Shown: positions 52,529 through 61,586 of the stretch, in pieces
Layout: every line of letters starts with the position of its first letter
Position numbering within the stretch: position 1 is the stretch's first letter
Assembly (NCBI RefSeq): GCF_026000435.1
Contig: NZ_AP026764.1
Span: 930,001 to 994,000 of the forward strand
Direction: 5' to 3'
Length of the DNA stretch: 64,000 nt
DNA from: Vibrio sp. STUT-A11
Lineage (GTDB): Bacteria; Pseudomonadota; Gammaproteobacteria; Enterobacterales; Vibrionaceae
The notes under the pieces: model-generated
Told to the model about the DNA's origin: nothing
Seen by the model: the letters and a program-made list of their open reading frames with translations, nothing else
The model's database searches: none
Program-made: the position numbers and the translations under genes

Positions 52529-53893
52529 CTAGATACGACCTGAAATGGTGTTCATTTCATGGTGCTCATGATCCGGTGCATCGGGGCCTTGCTTAATTTG
52601 GCGAATCATATAGTAGTAACCAAAACCAAACACCGAGCTGTAAACAACAAAGAAGCAAAGCAGGCTGATGCTCATTTGTAAATCGCCATGTGCAGAAACG
52701 GCATCACGCGTTTTTTGCAGTCCATAAACGACCCATGGCTGACGACCAATCTCTGTGGTGAACCATCCCGCAAGAATGGCTATCAGTCCAGATGGCCCCA
52801 TGAATATTGAAAATTTCAGGAACCAGTGAGTGGAATACAGAGCGTTTTTACGACGCAGCCATAAACTGTAGAAACCTTGAATAATCATTAGCATACCCAG
52901 TGCAACCATGATTCTGAATGACCAAAATACAACCGTAGAATTGGGACGTTCATCTTTTGGAAAATCCTTAAGCGCAGGGATAGGCTCAGTCAGGCTGTGG
53001 CGCAGAATTAAGCTGCCGAGTACCGGGATTTCCAACGCATAATCTGTTTTCTCCTGTTCCATATTTGGGATACCGAACAGGATTAACGGCGTAGGCTCAC
53101 CATTGGCGTTTGACCAATGTCCTTCGATGGCTGCAATTTTTGCAGGCTGATGCTCTAACGTGTTTAAACCATGAGCATCACCAACGAGTGCTTGTATTGG
53201 AGCCACTATAACCAGCATACCCAGCGACATAGAGAACATCTTCTTAACCGCTGAGCTACGCTGTCCCTTCAATAGGTGCCATGCAGCAGACGCTCCAACG
53301 AAAAGGGCTGTGCTAACAAAAGCGGCGATGCCCATGTGCATCAAGCGATAAGGGAAGGATGGGTTGAAAATAACTTCAAACCAGTTAACAGGTACAGCTC
53401 GACCATCTACGATCTCATAACCTTGCGGCGTCTGCATCCAGCTGTTTGAAGACAGAATCCAGAACGTTGACATAATGGTGCCTAAGGCAACCATAGACGT
53501 TGCGAAGAAATGAAGTTTTTCTCCGACTCTGTTCCAACCAAAAAGCATGACACCGAGGAAACCGGCTTCAAGAAAGAAAGCCGTTAATACTTCATAGGTG
53601 AGAAGCGGGCCGGTTATGCTACCAGCAAAGTCAGCAAAACCACTCCAGTTAGTACCAAATTGGTAAGCCATAACCAGGCCGGATACCACGCCCATACCAA
53701 AGTTTACGGCGAAAATTTTCGACCAATAGTGGTAAAGCGTTTTGTAATCCGGATCACGAGTTTTGAGCCATAATCCTTCAAGCACAGCCAGATAAGTGGC
53801 CAAACCAATGGTTATAGCGGGAAATATAATGTGGAAAGAAACCGTGAAAGCAAACTGTATTCTTGCCAGCATAAATGCGTCGAGGCCAAACAT
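52529..53893 (-). CDS. cydA: Cytochrome bd-type quinol oxidase subunit I (CioA-like)
   Basis: A 454-residue haem-bearing subunit that oxidises quinol and reduces oxygen to water. The N-terminus (ARIQFAFTVSFHIIFPAITI, with a haem-ligand histidine) and the GRQPWVVYGLQKTRDAVS segment are typical. It is about 70 residues shorter than E. coli CydA because the Q-loop is short, the CioA type, often less cyanide-sensitive. It is divergent from the MocR-type gene with about 150 bases between them. Expression signals there are not clear. Confidence 0.92.
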   Translation of the reverse strand: MFGLDAFMLARIQFAFTVSFHIIFPAITIGLATYLAVLEGLWLKTRDPDYKTLYHYWSKIFAVNFGMGVVSGLVMAYQFGTNWSGFADFAGSITGPLLTYEVLTAFFLEAGFLGVMLFGWNRVGEKLHFFATSMVALGTIMSTFWILSSNSWMQTPQGYEIVDGRAVPVNWFEVIFNPSFPYRLMHMGIAAFVSTALFVGASAAWHLLKGQRSSAVKKMFSMSLGMLVIVAPIQALVGDAHGLNTLEHQPAKIAAIEGHWSNANGEPTPLILFGIPNMEQEKTDYALEIPVLGSLILRHSLTEPIPALKDFPKDERPNSTVVFWSFRIMVALGMLMIIQGFYSLWLRRKNALYSTHWFLKFSIFMGPSGLIAILAGWFTTEIGRQPWVVYGLQKTRDAVSAHGDLQMSISLLCFFVVYSSVFGFGYYYMIRQIKQGPDAPDHEHHEMNTISGRI

Positions 53894-54045
53894 AAACTTC
53901 CTTTGAGCTTAATCATTATTTAGGGCGCTATGTTAAAGGTTGGTTTTGTTCGGCAGTAGATACAGAAAAAGTGGATAAACCTATAACAGATTTTTTATTT
54001 AAGTGTTATTTTTTAATAACAGTGATTTATTGTTGAGGTTTGGTT

Positions 54046-55470
54046 TTGGCGAAATATCAAGATTTGGTGGATCAACTCAAAAGGCAGATTCAATCGGGTA
54101 TTTGGAACCCGGGTGACAAGCTTCCATCGTTGAGAAAACAGTCTGAACACACAGGAATTAGCTTGATGACGGTGTTGCACGCGTACCAATTACTAGAGTC
54201 TCAAGGGTGGATCGTGTCTCAATCACGCTCAGGATATCGGGTGGCTCCAAGCGTGAAAAAGCTAAACACACAACAATCACCTGCAGCCGTTTCTTCGGTT
54301 GAACAGGTTGATATTAATGAGTTTATATTTGAAGTCCTGCAGGCAAGTAAAAACCCTCAATTGGTGAATTTCGGTTTTGCCTATCCAAGTCCGGATTTAT
54401 ATCCACGTTATCATGTGACTCGTGCTTTGGCGGCTGCGGCGCGCAATATGCCGATATCAAATACATTTGACAATTTTCCGCCAGGTAATGAACAGTTAAG
54501 GTCGATCATTGCCAAGCGATATGCGGCAAAGGGCGTTGAAGTTTCACCAGATGAAATTGTGATTACTGCAGGAGCGTTGGAAGCGTTAAATTTGAGTTTA
54601 CAAGCCTGTACTCGTCCTGGGGACTGGGTTGTTGTTGAGTCGCCAACATTTTATGGCGCTTTGCAGTCATTGGAACGTCTGGGGCTGAAGGCTCTATCCA
54701 TTCGAACAGACCCGTATACGGGCATTGATTTGGACTCACTTGAGAGCGCGTTGCAAACCCACGATGTGAAGGCGTGTTGGTTGATGTCTAATCATCAGAA
54801 TCCGCTTGGCTATACGTTATCAAATGAAAAGAAGAGGCGTGTGGCTGAATTGATGCAAAAGTATCACGTCGCACTGATTGAAGATGATGTTTACAGTGAA
54901 CTGTATGAGGGTGATGAAGCGGTAAGCGCAATGCGGACGTACGATGATTCAGGTAATGTCATGCTGTGTTCTTCGTTTTCAAAATCTTTAATCGCAGGGT
55001 TACGTATTGGCTGGGTTGCGGCAGGCAAACGCGCGATTGAGATACAGAAGCTGCAATTAATGAGCACAATGGCCACCAGCGCACCGATTCAAATGACCCT
55101 GGTCCAATATTTGACTAGCCGAAATTATGAGTTGCACCTTAAGCAGTTGCGTAAAAAACTGACTGAACGTAAAAAGAAAATGGCTGAAGTGCTGCAATCA
55201 CTGCTGCCAAATGAGGTGAAGATTATTAGCCAGCGAGGTGGGTATTTTATTTGGCTCGAACTGCCTAAACATCTTGATGCGATTCAAGTATACCGCGAAG
55301 TTTTAAAACAAAATGTCAGTATCACGCCCGGTAAGATGTTCAGTTTGACGGACCAATATAACCACTGTATTCGGCTAAACGCATCGTTTGAACTTGATAA
55401 TATTCATATACGAGCACTCGACGTTTTATCAGGTTGTATTACCGCGTTAATCGAAGGGGGAGAAAATTAG
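54046..55470 (+). CDS. MocR-type regulator (GntR domain fused to aminotransferase)
   Basis: A 474-residue protein. The N-terminus is a GntR winged helix (GDKLPSLRKQSEHTGISLMT with VLHAYQLLESQGW), joined by a linker (residues 65-95) to a fold-type I aminotransferase domain. The PLP-binding lysine is in SSFSKSLIAGLRIGW and the substrate region is SNHQNPLGYTLS. Such proteins act as PLP-dependent regulators. The start is a TTG at 54046 with GAGG seven bases before it; the TTG at 54040 is too close. Its stop overlaps the next gene's start by one base (TAGTG). Confidence 0.88.
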   Translation: MAKYQDLVDQLKRQIQSGIWNPGDKLPSLRKQSEHTGISLMTVLHAYQLLESQGWIVSQSRSGYRVAPSVKKLNTQQSPAAVSSVEQVDINEFIFEVLQASKNPQLVNFGFAYPSPDLYPRYHVTRALAAAARNMPISNTFDNFPPGNEQLRSIIAKRYAAKGVEVSPDEIVITAGALEALNLSLQACTRPGDWVVVESPTFYGALQSLERLGLKALSIRTDPYTGIDLDSLESALQTHDVKACWLMSNHQNPLGYTLSNEKKRRVAELMQKYHVALIEDDVYSELYEGDEAVSAMRTYDDSGNVMLCSSFSKSLIAGLRIGWVAAGKRAIEIQKLQLMSTMATSAPIQMTLVQYLTSRNYELHLKQLRKKLTERKKKMAEVLQSLLPNEVKIISQRGGYFIWLELPKHLDAIQVYREVLKQNVSITPGKMFSLTDQYNHCIRLNASFELDNIHIRALDVLSGCITALIEGGEN

Positions 55471-56402
55471 TGAGTAGAAGCTATTCCACACGGGATGTAA
55501 GAGCACAAGAAAGTTTTGAGTATTGGCAGAACCTGGTCGGTTCAACTTATTCGGCGTTCACAAAAAATAAAAATCTGACGGAAGGAGATTTTCAGGGAGA
55601 GCTATCGGTGAAATCTTTAGGGCGAAGTGCTTTGATCACTCGCATAAACTCTACACCGATGGAATACCATGAAACGGAAGAAGCAAGTTATACAGACGAC
55701 TATTTTATCTGTTTATCGCTATGCCCTTATGCTCAACTAACTCAAAATAATACAACGACGGAACAAACGATCGGCGATATTGTTGTTTATGATAATAATC
55801 AGCCATTCTCATATTGCTTCCCTCAGGGTGATAACCAAATTGTTATCTCGGTCCCTCATTCAGTGTTTAACGCAAAAATAAACAGTGCAGACTCTTTATT
55901 AAATAAGACATTGAAACATGACTCACCATTAGGGCGTTTCGTGGGTTCAATGATTCAGCAAGCATGGGAAAGTGAAGAGCAGGAAGATATTGTTGGCGAT
56001 AAGATGCTTTTTGCTATTTTATCTATGTTGAGCAGTGCATTTGAAGTCGCTTCACCTGAATGCGATCGAGCTATTCGGCGAGATAAGAAAGATAACCTGA
56101 CATTGGTTCAGCAGTTCATTATTGACAATATTGGTGACCACTCCTTGTCTGTTGAGTCCATTTCTCAACAATTTCATATGTCTTCAAGAACATTGAGCCG
56201 ATTGTTCAGTAAGGAAAAGACTTCTGTTATGCGATGGGTATGGCAGCAAAGGATTAAAGCAAGCTATAAGTGGGTAATGACTAAGCCAGATGTGCCTATC
56301 AGTGATATTGCACACCAACACGGTTTTTCTAATATTTCTCACTTTAGCAAGATGTTTAAAGAAACATACGGCGTTACGCCTTCACAACTTCGCCAGGGTT
56401 AA
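55470..56402 (+). CDS. AraC-family regulator, copy 1
   Basis: A 310-residue regulator with an N-terminal cupin-like AraC_binding_2 region (residues 1-190, starting RAQESFEYWQNLVG) and a C-terminal double helix-turn-helix (SLSVESISQQFHMSSRTLSR and DIAHQHGFSNISHFSKMFKE). The start is GTG 55470, coupled to the MocR-type gene, with GAAGGGGGAG upstream. A related regulator is encoded at 59303 on the other strand, and both flank the enzyme genes. This class often senses aromatic or amine compounds (FeaR-like); the effector here is unknown. Confidence 0.85.
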   Translation: MSRSYSTRDVRAQESFEYWQNLVGSTYSAFTKNKNLTEGDFQGELSVKSLGRSALITRINSTPMEYHETEEASYTDDYFICLSLCPYAQLTQNNTTTEQTIGDIVVYDNNQPFSYCFPQGDNQIVISVPHSVFNAKINSADSLLNKTLKHDSPLGRFVGSMIQQAWESEEQEDIVGDKMLFAILSMLSSAFEVASPECDRAIRRDKKDNLTLVQQFIIDNIGDHSLSVESISQQFHMSSRTLSRLFSKEKTSVMRWVWQQRIKASYKWVMTKPDVPISDIAHQHGFSNISHFSKMFKETYGVTPSQLRQG

Positions 56403-56526
56403 ACTTGGCATTCAGAGCAAACAGGTTGTCCTTTAGAGAGTAACGTTTGGACTGAGCTGTCATTGATAATTCCATCATGTTTAATGACGCTGCCGTGTGC
56501 AGCGTATGAGAATCATCGGAATAACA

Positions 56527-57513
56527 ATGAAAGCATTAGTCGCCAAGCAATTAGGTACTCAACCTGTTCTTCACATTGAAGAACGCTCAATTCCTCAAGC
56601 TAAGCCAGGGTTTTCGCTGGTGAAAATGCATGCCGCAACGGTAAACCCTCTATCGAACCAGATTCGAATGGGTGGCGTACCGGCTGCCAAAGCCCCGTTA
56701 GTATTAAGCAATGATGGTTCTGGTGTCATTGTAGAAAGTGAGCACTTTAAAACGGGTACGCCTGTGGCTATTTATGGTGGCGGTGCTTTGGGTATTACCG
56801 AAGATGGCTTGCATCAACAATTCGTATTGGTAGAAGACAAATGGATTGTTGAACTTCCGGTTGGTATTGATCTGGATATCGCTGCGGCGTTGCCAATTAA
56901 TTACGTATCTGCGTATCAGGCAATTAGTCGGGTGGGCCAACTTAAAAAGGGACAAACAGTACTGATTTCGGGTGCGACAGGTTCTCTTGGCCACGCTTTA
57001 ATACAGCTGGTAAACGCATTAGGAGCAACACCGATTGGCGTTGTTTCAACCAACGGGAAAATAGCCAATGCGCTGGAATCTGGCGCGAAGCATGTTATTG
57101 ACCTTTCTTCTCAAGATATGGTTTCAACAGTAATGGAACTCACGCAAGGCAAAGGTGTGGATTTAGCTTTTGATACTGTAGCGGGTGAAGTTTTAGGCCA
57201 ACTAATGAAGTGCCTAAAAACCCGAGGTGCCGTTGTTTCTATTGGTTTTGCTGGTGGCTTTACTTCAGAAATCGATATTGTTGATGTTGTTGTTTACGAG
57301 AAAAAACTGCTTGGATTCGATGCACATTTAGAAACAGATGAAGACGTGGAGCATGTATTCCATGTCCTAAAAATTCTTTTAGAGCAAGGCAAGATCAAAC
57401 CTCGAATCGACAGTGTATTTCCACTGGAAGAGTACGAACAAGCTTATCAACATTTAATTTCGCGTCAGGCGCAGGGAACGATTCTGCTCCAGCTAGACCA
57501 AGAAAGTGAATGA
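56527..57513 (+). CDS. MDR-family NAD(P)H:quinone oxidoreductase-like enzyme
   Basis: A 328-residue medium-chain dehydrogenase/reductase. The nucleotide fold has LISGATGSLGHALIQLVNALG and the N-terminal part the GroES-like KMHAATVNPLSNQIRMGG. No zinc-ligand cysteines or GHE motif are visible, which fits the zinc-free quinone-oxidoreductase group. The frame is open 30 bases up, but ATG 56527 gives the family start. It is the first enzyme of the cluster with the cyclase and arginase-like genes. The substrate is not evident. Confidence 0.83.
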   Translation: MKALVAKQLGTQPVLHIEERSIPQAKPGFSLVKMHAATVNPLSNQIRMGGVPAAKAPLVLSNDGSGVIVESEHFKTGTPVAIYGGGALGITEDGLHQQFVLVEDKWIVELPVGIDLDIAAALPINYVSAYQAISRVGQLKKGQTVLISGATGSLGHALIQLVNALGATPIGVVSTNGKIANALESGAKHVIDLSSQDMVSTVMELTQGKGVDLAFDTVAGEVLGQLMKCLKTRGAVVSIGFAGGFTSEIDIVDVVVYEKKLLGFDAHLETDEDVEHVFHVLKILLEQGKIKPRIDSVFPLEEYEQAYQHLISRQAQGTILLQLDQESE

Positions 57514-57642
57514 TAGCTATGACTACCTGAAGTGTAGTGACTTGGCTTTGCTGAACAAGTATTTGTCTTTTTTAGCCAAGTATTCACCTTCGGAGTGAGT
57601 ATATTAGTGAGTAAAGGAATACAAATAATCAGGACGGACTCA

Positions 57643-58296
57643 ATGACTAAGATAGTTGTGAAGGAATATATCGAACTTAACCACAAGCTAGAACACGGGA
57701 TGGAAACTTATCCGGGGCTTAGCCATGTCGAAGTGTATGACCACTTCCCTCGATTTGGCAATAATGCTCTTATTGACGGCATTAATTTACTGGGTATTTC
57801 CGGTACGTACATCGATGCGCCTTATCATGAAGACCCGGATGGCGACAAAATTTGTGACTACCCATTAGAAAAGTTAGCGCACCTTCCGCTTATTGTTGTG
57901 AATAAGCCAGACAGCAGAGTCTCTTTTGAAGTGGAAGATTTTGAGCGCTTAAATGTAACCGGTAAAGCGGTACTGCTTAACAGCAAGCATGACCAGTTTT
58001 TTGGTAAGGAAGAGTACGGAATCAATACGCCATACCTTTCTGTTGAAGCGGCTGACTATTTAGTTGAGCAAGGCGTTGTTCTGGTTGGGATAGATTCTCC
58101 GTTGGTTGATAACATCGAAACCTCTGAATCAGCGATTCCGGTTCACAACATTCTACTGAGCAACGGCATTGTGATTTGTGAAGATATGACCAACATAGCT
58201 GCCGCAGAAGGCAAAGATGCTTATCTGACTGCGGTTCCTCCTCGTGTTCCACTTGCTAGTTTTCCAGCACGTGTATTTGCAACAGTTTATGAGTGA
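57643..58296 (+). CDS. Cyclase-family hydrolase (kynurenine formamidase-like)
   Basis: A 217-residue metal-dependent amidohydrolase of the cyclase/KynB family, which hydrolyses formamides or cyclic amides. The core motif reads GISGTYIDAPYHEDPDGD. Compared with HxGTHxDxPxH the aspartate and last histidine are kept, but the first two histidines are serine and tyrosine, as in a known sub-branch. The later VGIDSPLVD fits the family. ATG 57643 has AGGACGG upstream; an earlier GTG in frame is weaker. It lies between the MDR and arginase-like genes and probably acts on the same pathway. Confidence 0.82.
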   Translation: MTKIVVKEYIELNHKLEHGMETYPGLSHVEVYDHFPRFGNNALIDGINLLGISGTYIDAPYHEDPDGDKICDYPLEKLAHLPLIVVNKPDSRVSFEVEDFERLNVTGKAVLLNSKHDQFFGKEEYGINTPYLSVEAADYLVEQGVVLVGIDSPLVDNIETSESAIPVHNILLSNGIVICEDMTNIAAAEGKDAYLTAVPPRVPLASFPARVFATVYE

Positions 58297-58336
58297 TACA
58301 GCGCTTAGTCTGTATTTCAATTTAAGGTAATTTATT

Positions 58337-59266
58337 ATGTCTGTAGAAAATAACAAAACCCTTCGACTACTCATGCCGCAATGGCAAGGCGGAAACAATC
58401 ACGCTTACTATTTCGGTGCTCAGTTGCTGGCCTGGTTAGCGCCTGAAGCGAATGGTCCGGTTGAACAAGTGAACGTCACTTTTGATGAAAACCACCAGTT
58501 AGAGAATGAAAATGGAATTGTTGGTCGCTCAGAGATCATCCCTCAAATTCAACACTCAAAAGAGCTAATTGAAAAGCATTCTCCAGATAGTTTGGTCGTA
58601 CTGGGCGGCGATTGCCTGGTCGATTTAGCACCATTTGCTTACTTGCAAGAAAAGTACGGCGATGACCTAGGTATTCTTTGGGTGGATGCTCACCCGGATA
58701 TCATGACATCTGAAGAATTTGAACATTCTCATGCGTCGGTATTACGTGCTCTGATGGGTGAAGGTGACAGCGATCTGACTAACTTTGTTAGTACGCCAAT
58801 TAAAACGAACAAGATTATGTACGCTGGAGTTAATAACGAAAGCGAGTTTGAAGCGAACTTCCTGAAAGACCGCAACATGCGAGTGTGTCGCCCGGAAGAG
58901 ATTCAAAGCGAAATTACTTCGATTCAAAAATGGGTAGAAGAAGAGAACATTAAGGTACTGGCGATTCACCTTGATCTTGATGTGCTTAGTATCGCGAACT
59001 TCGGCTCATTGTTGTTCAAAAATCCAAATGTGCCGGCAGATGCCTATGAAGGGATCGCTCAGGGGCAGATCACTCTGGAAGACGTTGTAAAAGTCATTAA
59101 CGTAGCCAGTGAAAACACCGAAGTTGTGGGCTTGGGTATCGCTGAACACTTGCCATGGGATTCATTGAACCTGAAGAACATGCTCGAAAAGCTGCCTTTG
59201 GTGGGTAAAAAACAAACGTATTTTCCTGTAATTGTTGTGTGTTCGCATATGGGTAAGCGGCCTTAG
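58337..59266 (+). CDS. Arginase/ureohydrolase-family protein with altered metal site
   Basis: A 309-residue protein of the arginase-agmatinase-formimidoylglutamase superfamily. The metal motif WVDAHPDIM is intact, HSHASVLRAL follows, and AIHLDLDVL matches the SxDxD motif. The usual first ligand in GGDHS is replaced by cysteine (LGGDCLVDLAPF). The family splits guanidino or amidino groups from its substrates; which one here is open. It starts 41 bases after the cyclase gene. Its last codons form part of the terminator stem that follows. Confidence 0.83.
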   Translation: MSVENNKTLRLLMPQWQGGNNHAYYFGAQLLAWLAPEANGPVEQVNVTFDENHQLENENGIVGRSEIIPQIQHSKELIEKHSPDSLVVLGGDCLVDLAPFAYLQEKYGDDLGILWVDAHPDIMTSEEFEHSHASVLRALMGEGDSDLTNFVSTPIKTNKIMYAGVNNESEFEANFLKDRNMRVCRPEEIQSEITSIQKWVEEENIKVLAIHLDLDVLSIANFGSLLFKNPNVPADAYEGIAQGQITLEDVVKVINVASENTEVVGLGIAEHLPWDSLNLKNMLEKLPLVGKKQTYFPVIVVCSHMGKRP

Positions 59267-59285
59267 GGTTGCTTACCTTTTTTTA
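59252..59285 (+). terminator. Intrinsic terminator after the arginase-like gene
   Basis: GGTAAGC and GCTTACC pair around a 12-nt loop containing the stop codon and are followed by seven T. Confidence 0.8.
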
Positions 59286-59302
59286 TGATGATTTTTGCAG
59301 AA

Positions 59303-60232
59303 TTACCTTGTCAGCTCTCTTGGTGAATAACCAAATTGCTTTTTGAAGGTACGGCTGAAATGAGACAAATCTTTATAGCCGAAGGTGAGTGCCGCTTCTG
59401 TAATATTGGTGACGCGTTTATTGGCTAATGCGTCATAAGCACAGGATAAACGCTGTGACTGTAACCAGTTGCGAGGGGTCTCTCCCACTTCCGCAAATAG
59501 TCTGCTGAGTGTGCGCAGAGATATCCCTTTTTCAGACGCGACGCTTTCAAGGCTTAACTCTTCATCAGTAATATGACTACGGATATAAGTTTTAATTTCG
59601 TTCAGTAGCTTGTTGTGAGACGTCATAGAATGATCAGTCGTTGTTGCGCGGTCGATGGCTGTTGTCAGCATATCGAGCGTTGGCACGATAAAATCATCTT
59701 CATTGATAAGGTCAGGAGATGACGCGATAATCGATGTTTCGTTCATCAGCGATTTAATTAATCGGCCAAAAGACGATTGATCATTCAGTACGGTACCACC
59801 CAGATTATCCAATCGAGTTACTTTGGCCTGAATTAAAGGGCGCGGTATTCGCAAAAGCATCGCTTTATATGCTGAAGTGTAATTGAATGAGTATGGTTTG
59901 CCTGAATCATAGATCAGAATGTCGCCGACTTGGTGTGCTACCTGACGCTCATTCTGCTCGAAATAACCTTCGCCTTCTAACATCACTGATAGAAAAATAT
60001 CTTCTCTGGGAACAGAGCGTAAATCTGCAGCTCGTCGATCATAGCGGATGCTCTCAGAATCTACGTGACTTAATTCTGTTGACCCCACGTGTTGAACTGA
60101 CGTTGTGGCTTTGAACTGAGCCGTATTACTGGCTACTCCCAAACACGGTGCATAGTGCTTGGTCACCACATCGTTCCAGTAGTTGAATCGATCTTTTTGC
60201 TCTAATGTGTCAGTCGAGAAAATAGTGCTCAT
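59303..60232 (-). CDS. AraC-family regulator, copy 2
   Basis: A 309-residue paralogue of the regulator at 55470. The N-terminus KDRFNYWNDVVTKHYAPC and the cupin-like part (DILIYDSGKPYSFNYTS) correspond to copy 1. The C-terminus has the double helix-turn-helix (LESVASEKGISLRTLSRLFA, YKDLSHFSRTFKKQFGYSP). It converges on the arginase-like gene across the shared terminator and follows the EamA gene on the same strand by 250 bases. Two related regulators on either side suggest that both answer to pathway compounds. Confidence 0.87.
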   Translation of the reverse strand: MSTIFSTDTLEQKDRFNYWNDVVTKHYAPCLGVASNTAQFKATTSVQHVGSTELSHVDSESIRYDRRAADLRSVPREDIFLSVMLEGEGYFEQNERQVAHQVGDILIYDSGKPYSFNYTSAYKAMLLRIPRPLIQAKVTRLDNLGGTVLNDQSSFGRLIKSLMNETSIIASSPDLINEDDFIVPTLDMLTTAIDRATTTDHSMTSHNKLLNEIKTYIRSHITDEELSLESVASEKGISLRTLSRLFAEVGETPRNWLQSQRLSCAYDALANKRVTNITEAALTFGYKDLSHFSRTFKKQFGYSPRELTR

Positions 60233-60406
60233 AATCCAGGTATTCCCAGCTATAACTAGTTATTAGCTTTAAAGCAATATAAGTGCCAGTAGCAAAGATT
60301 CGCTAGAACTCTATGGGCGAAAAAGGTGCATATTGCATAAATAAAGGGAAAACAGTGAGATAGTACGGCTGACAGCAAGACGGCAAATTAAAGAGGCTTG
60401 ACGAAA

Positions 60407-60452
60407 ACTAAAAAAACGCACCCCATTAGTGCTATTTCACCTTGGGAGTGCG
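60407..60452 (-). terminator. Intrinsic terminator after the EamA gene
   Basis: On the minus strand ACGCACTCCC and GGGGTGCGT pair around a long loop and are followed by TTTTTT. Confidence 0.7.
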
Positions 60453-60483
60453 TTTGTGATTTGTTGTGTTCAGTGTTGGTGCG

Positions 60484-61398
60484 TTAACTTTCTAACTCAG
60501 TTGGTACTGTATAAGATTCGGTTTCGTTCGATTCTGAAAGAAGAATTGAACTGGTCACCATGAGTAGCGCGATACCGTCCGTCACAGTCAGTGATTGGTC
60601 GAAGAAAAAGATAGAGAAGAAGGTTGATGCCACTGGAATAATTGCAAACGCCATACCCGTTGCACTGGCCGGAATTTTCGTCACACCGTTAAAGAAGCAG
60701 AAGTAAGGGACTGCCCACACCAGAATGCCATAGTAGATCATGGTCACTGTGTTTTTACTGTCAAACAGTAGTGATAGGTCAATATCTTTCGTTTCTAGCA
60801 GGAACATTAACGGAACGGTAAAGATCATCCCGGTAAAACATACCCCGGTCGCCATAGTCAGAGCCGGAAGTTGTACATCGTATTTTTTCGCTGCGATAAC
60901 ACAACCAGAGGTCGAAAGTGTCGATAGCGCAAGCAGAATAATACCGTAAAGTGATGAACTTCCAGATGTGTCACTAGACGGAATCGTCAGGACCAGTACA
61001 CCTGCTATTGCGAATAAAATCGCAAAACCTTTACGTGCACTCAATTTTTCTTTAAGTAAGAAATAAGACAGCGCTAGTACTACGGCCGGGGCAATACTCG
61101 TAAAGATTGAGGCAGAAATTGCGTTTGAGTATTCAAATCCGTATAGCAGGAATGCGGTATATAAAACAGCACCTAGTAATGACTGTAAGCTGATGATGGC
61201 CCATGTTTTTAGGCTGAGTGAAAAGATAGCTGGGGCACCTGTAGCACGCCCAATAATATACAAAAATACAAAACCTATTGCGAAGGTGATCGCAATGAAT
61301 GTCCATACCGGAATGCTATTCATCGACTCGGCTGCGATGGGGTAACTAATACCAACCAGTAAGTAACACATTAGTACGCTTAAGTAACCTATATTCAT
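60484..61398 (-). CDS. EamA/DMT-family transporter
   Basis: A 304-residue inner-membrane protein with ten predicted helices in two EamA repeats. The conserved ends of the repeats are visible (SISASIFTSIAPAVVLALSYFLLKEK and ATGMAFAIIPVASTFFSIFFFDQ, shown here only as markers of the two halves). Such proteins mostly export amino acids, amines or metabolites. It is followed by the second AraC gene on the same strand and probably belongs to the amide/amidine cluster. It is divergent from nothing obvious on its upstream side; the LysR gene is also on the minus strand. Confidence 0.82.
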   Translation of the reverse strand: MNIGYLSVLMCYLLVGISYPIAAESMNSIPVWTFIAITFAIGFVFLYIIGRATGAPAIFSLSLKTWAIISLQSLLGAVLYTAFLLYGFEYSNAISASIFTSIAPAVVLALSYFLLKEKLSARKGFAILFAIAGVLVLTIPSSDTSGSSSLYGIILLALSTLSTSGCVIAAKKYDVQLPALTMATGVCFTGMIFTVPLMFLLETKDIDLSLLFDSKNTVTMIYYGILVWAVPYFCFFNGVTKIPASATGMAFAIIPVASTFFSIFFFDQSLTVTDGIALLMVTSSILLSESNETESYTVPTELES

Positions 61399-61586
61399 AA
61401 TGATTTCCTCTTTCCTTGAGATGTAAAATCATCATGCCCGCATCGCCCTGCAGTTTCTTGCTCCTACTTGCCAAATTCTAGTGTGTATCGGCCAAAGCTA
61501 AGTGAAGAATGTTATTGGAATTATGATGACTTCTTCATATCACTTTGCTCTTCATTCGAATTAAAATACAACGCCTACGGTTTTTA

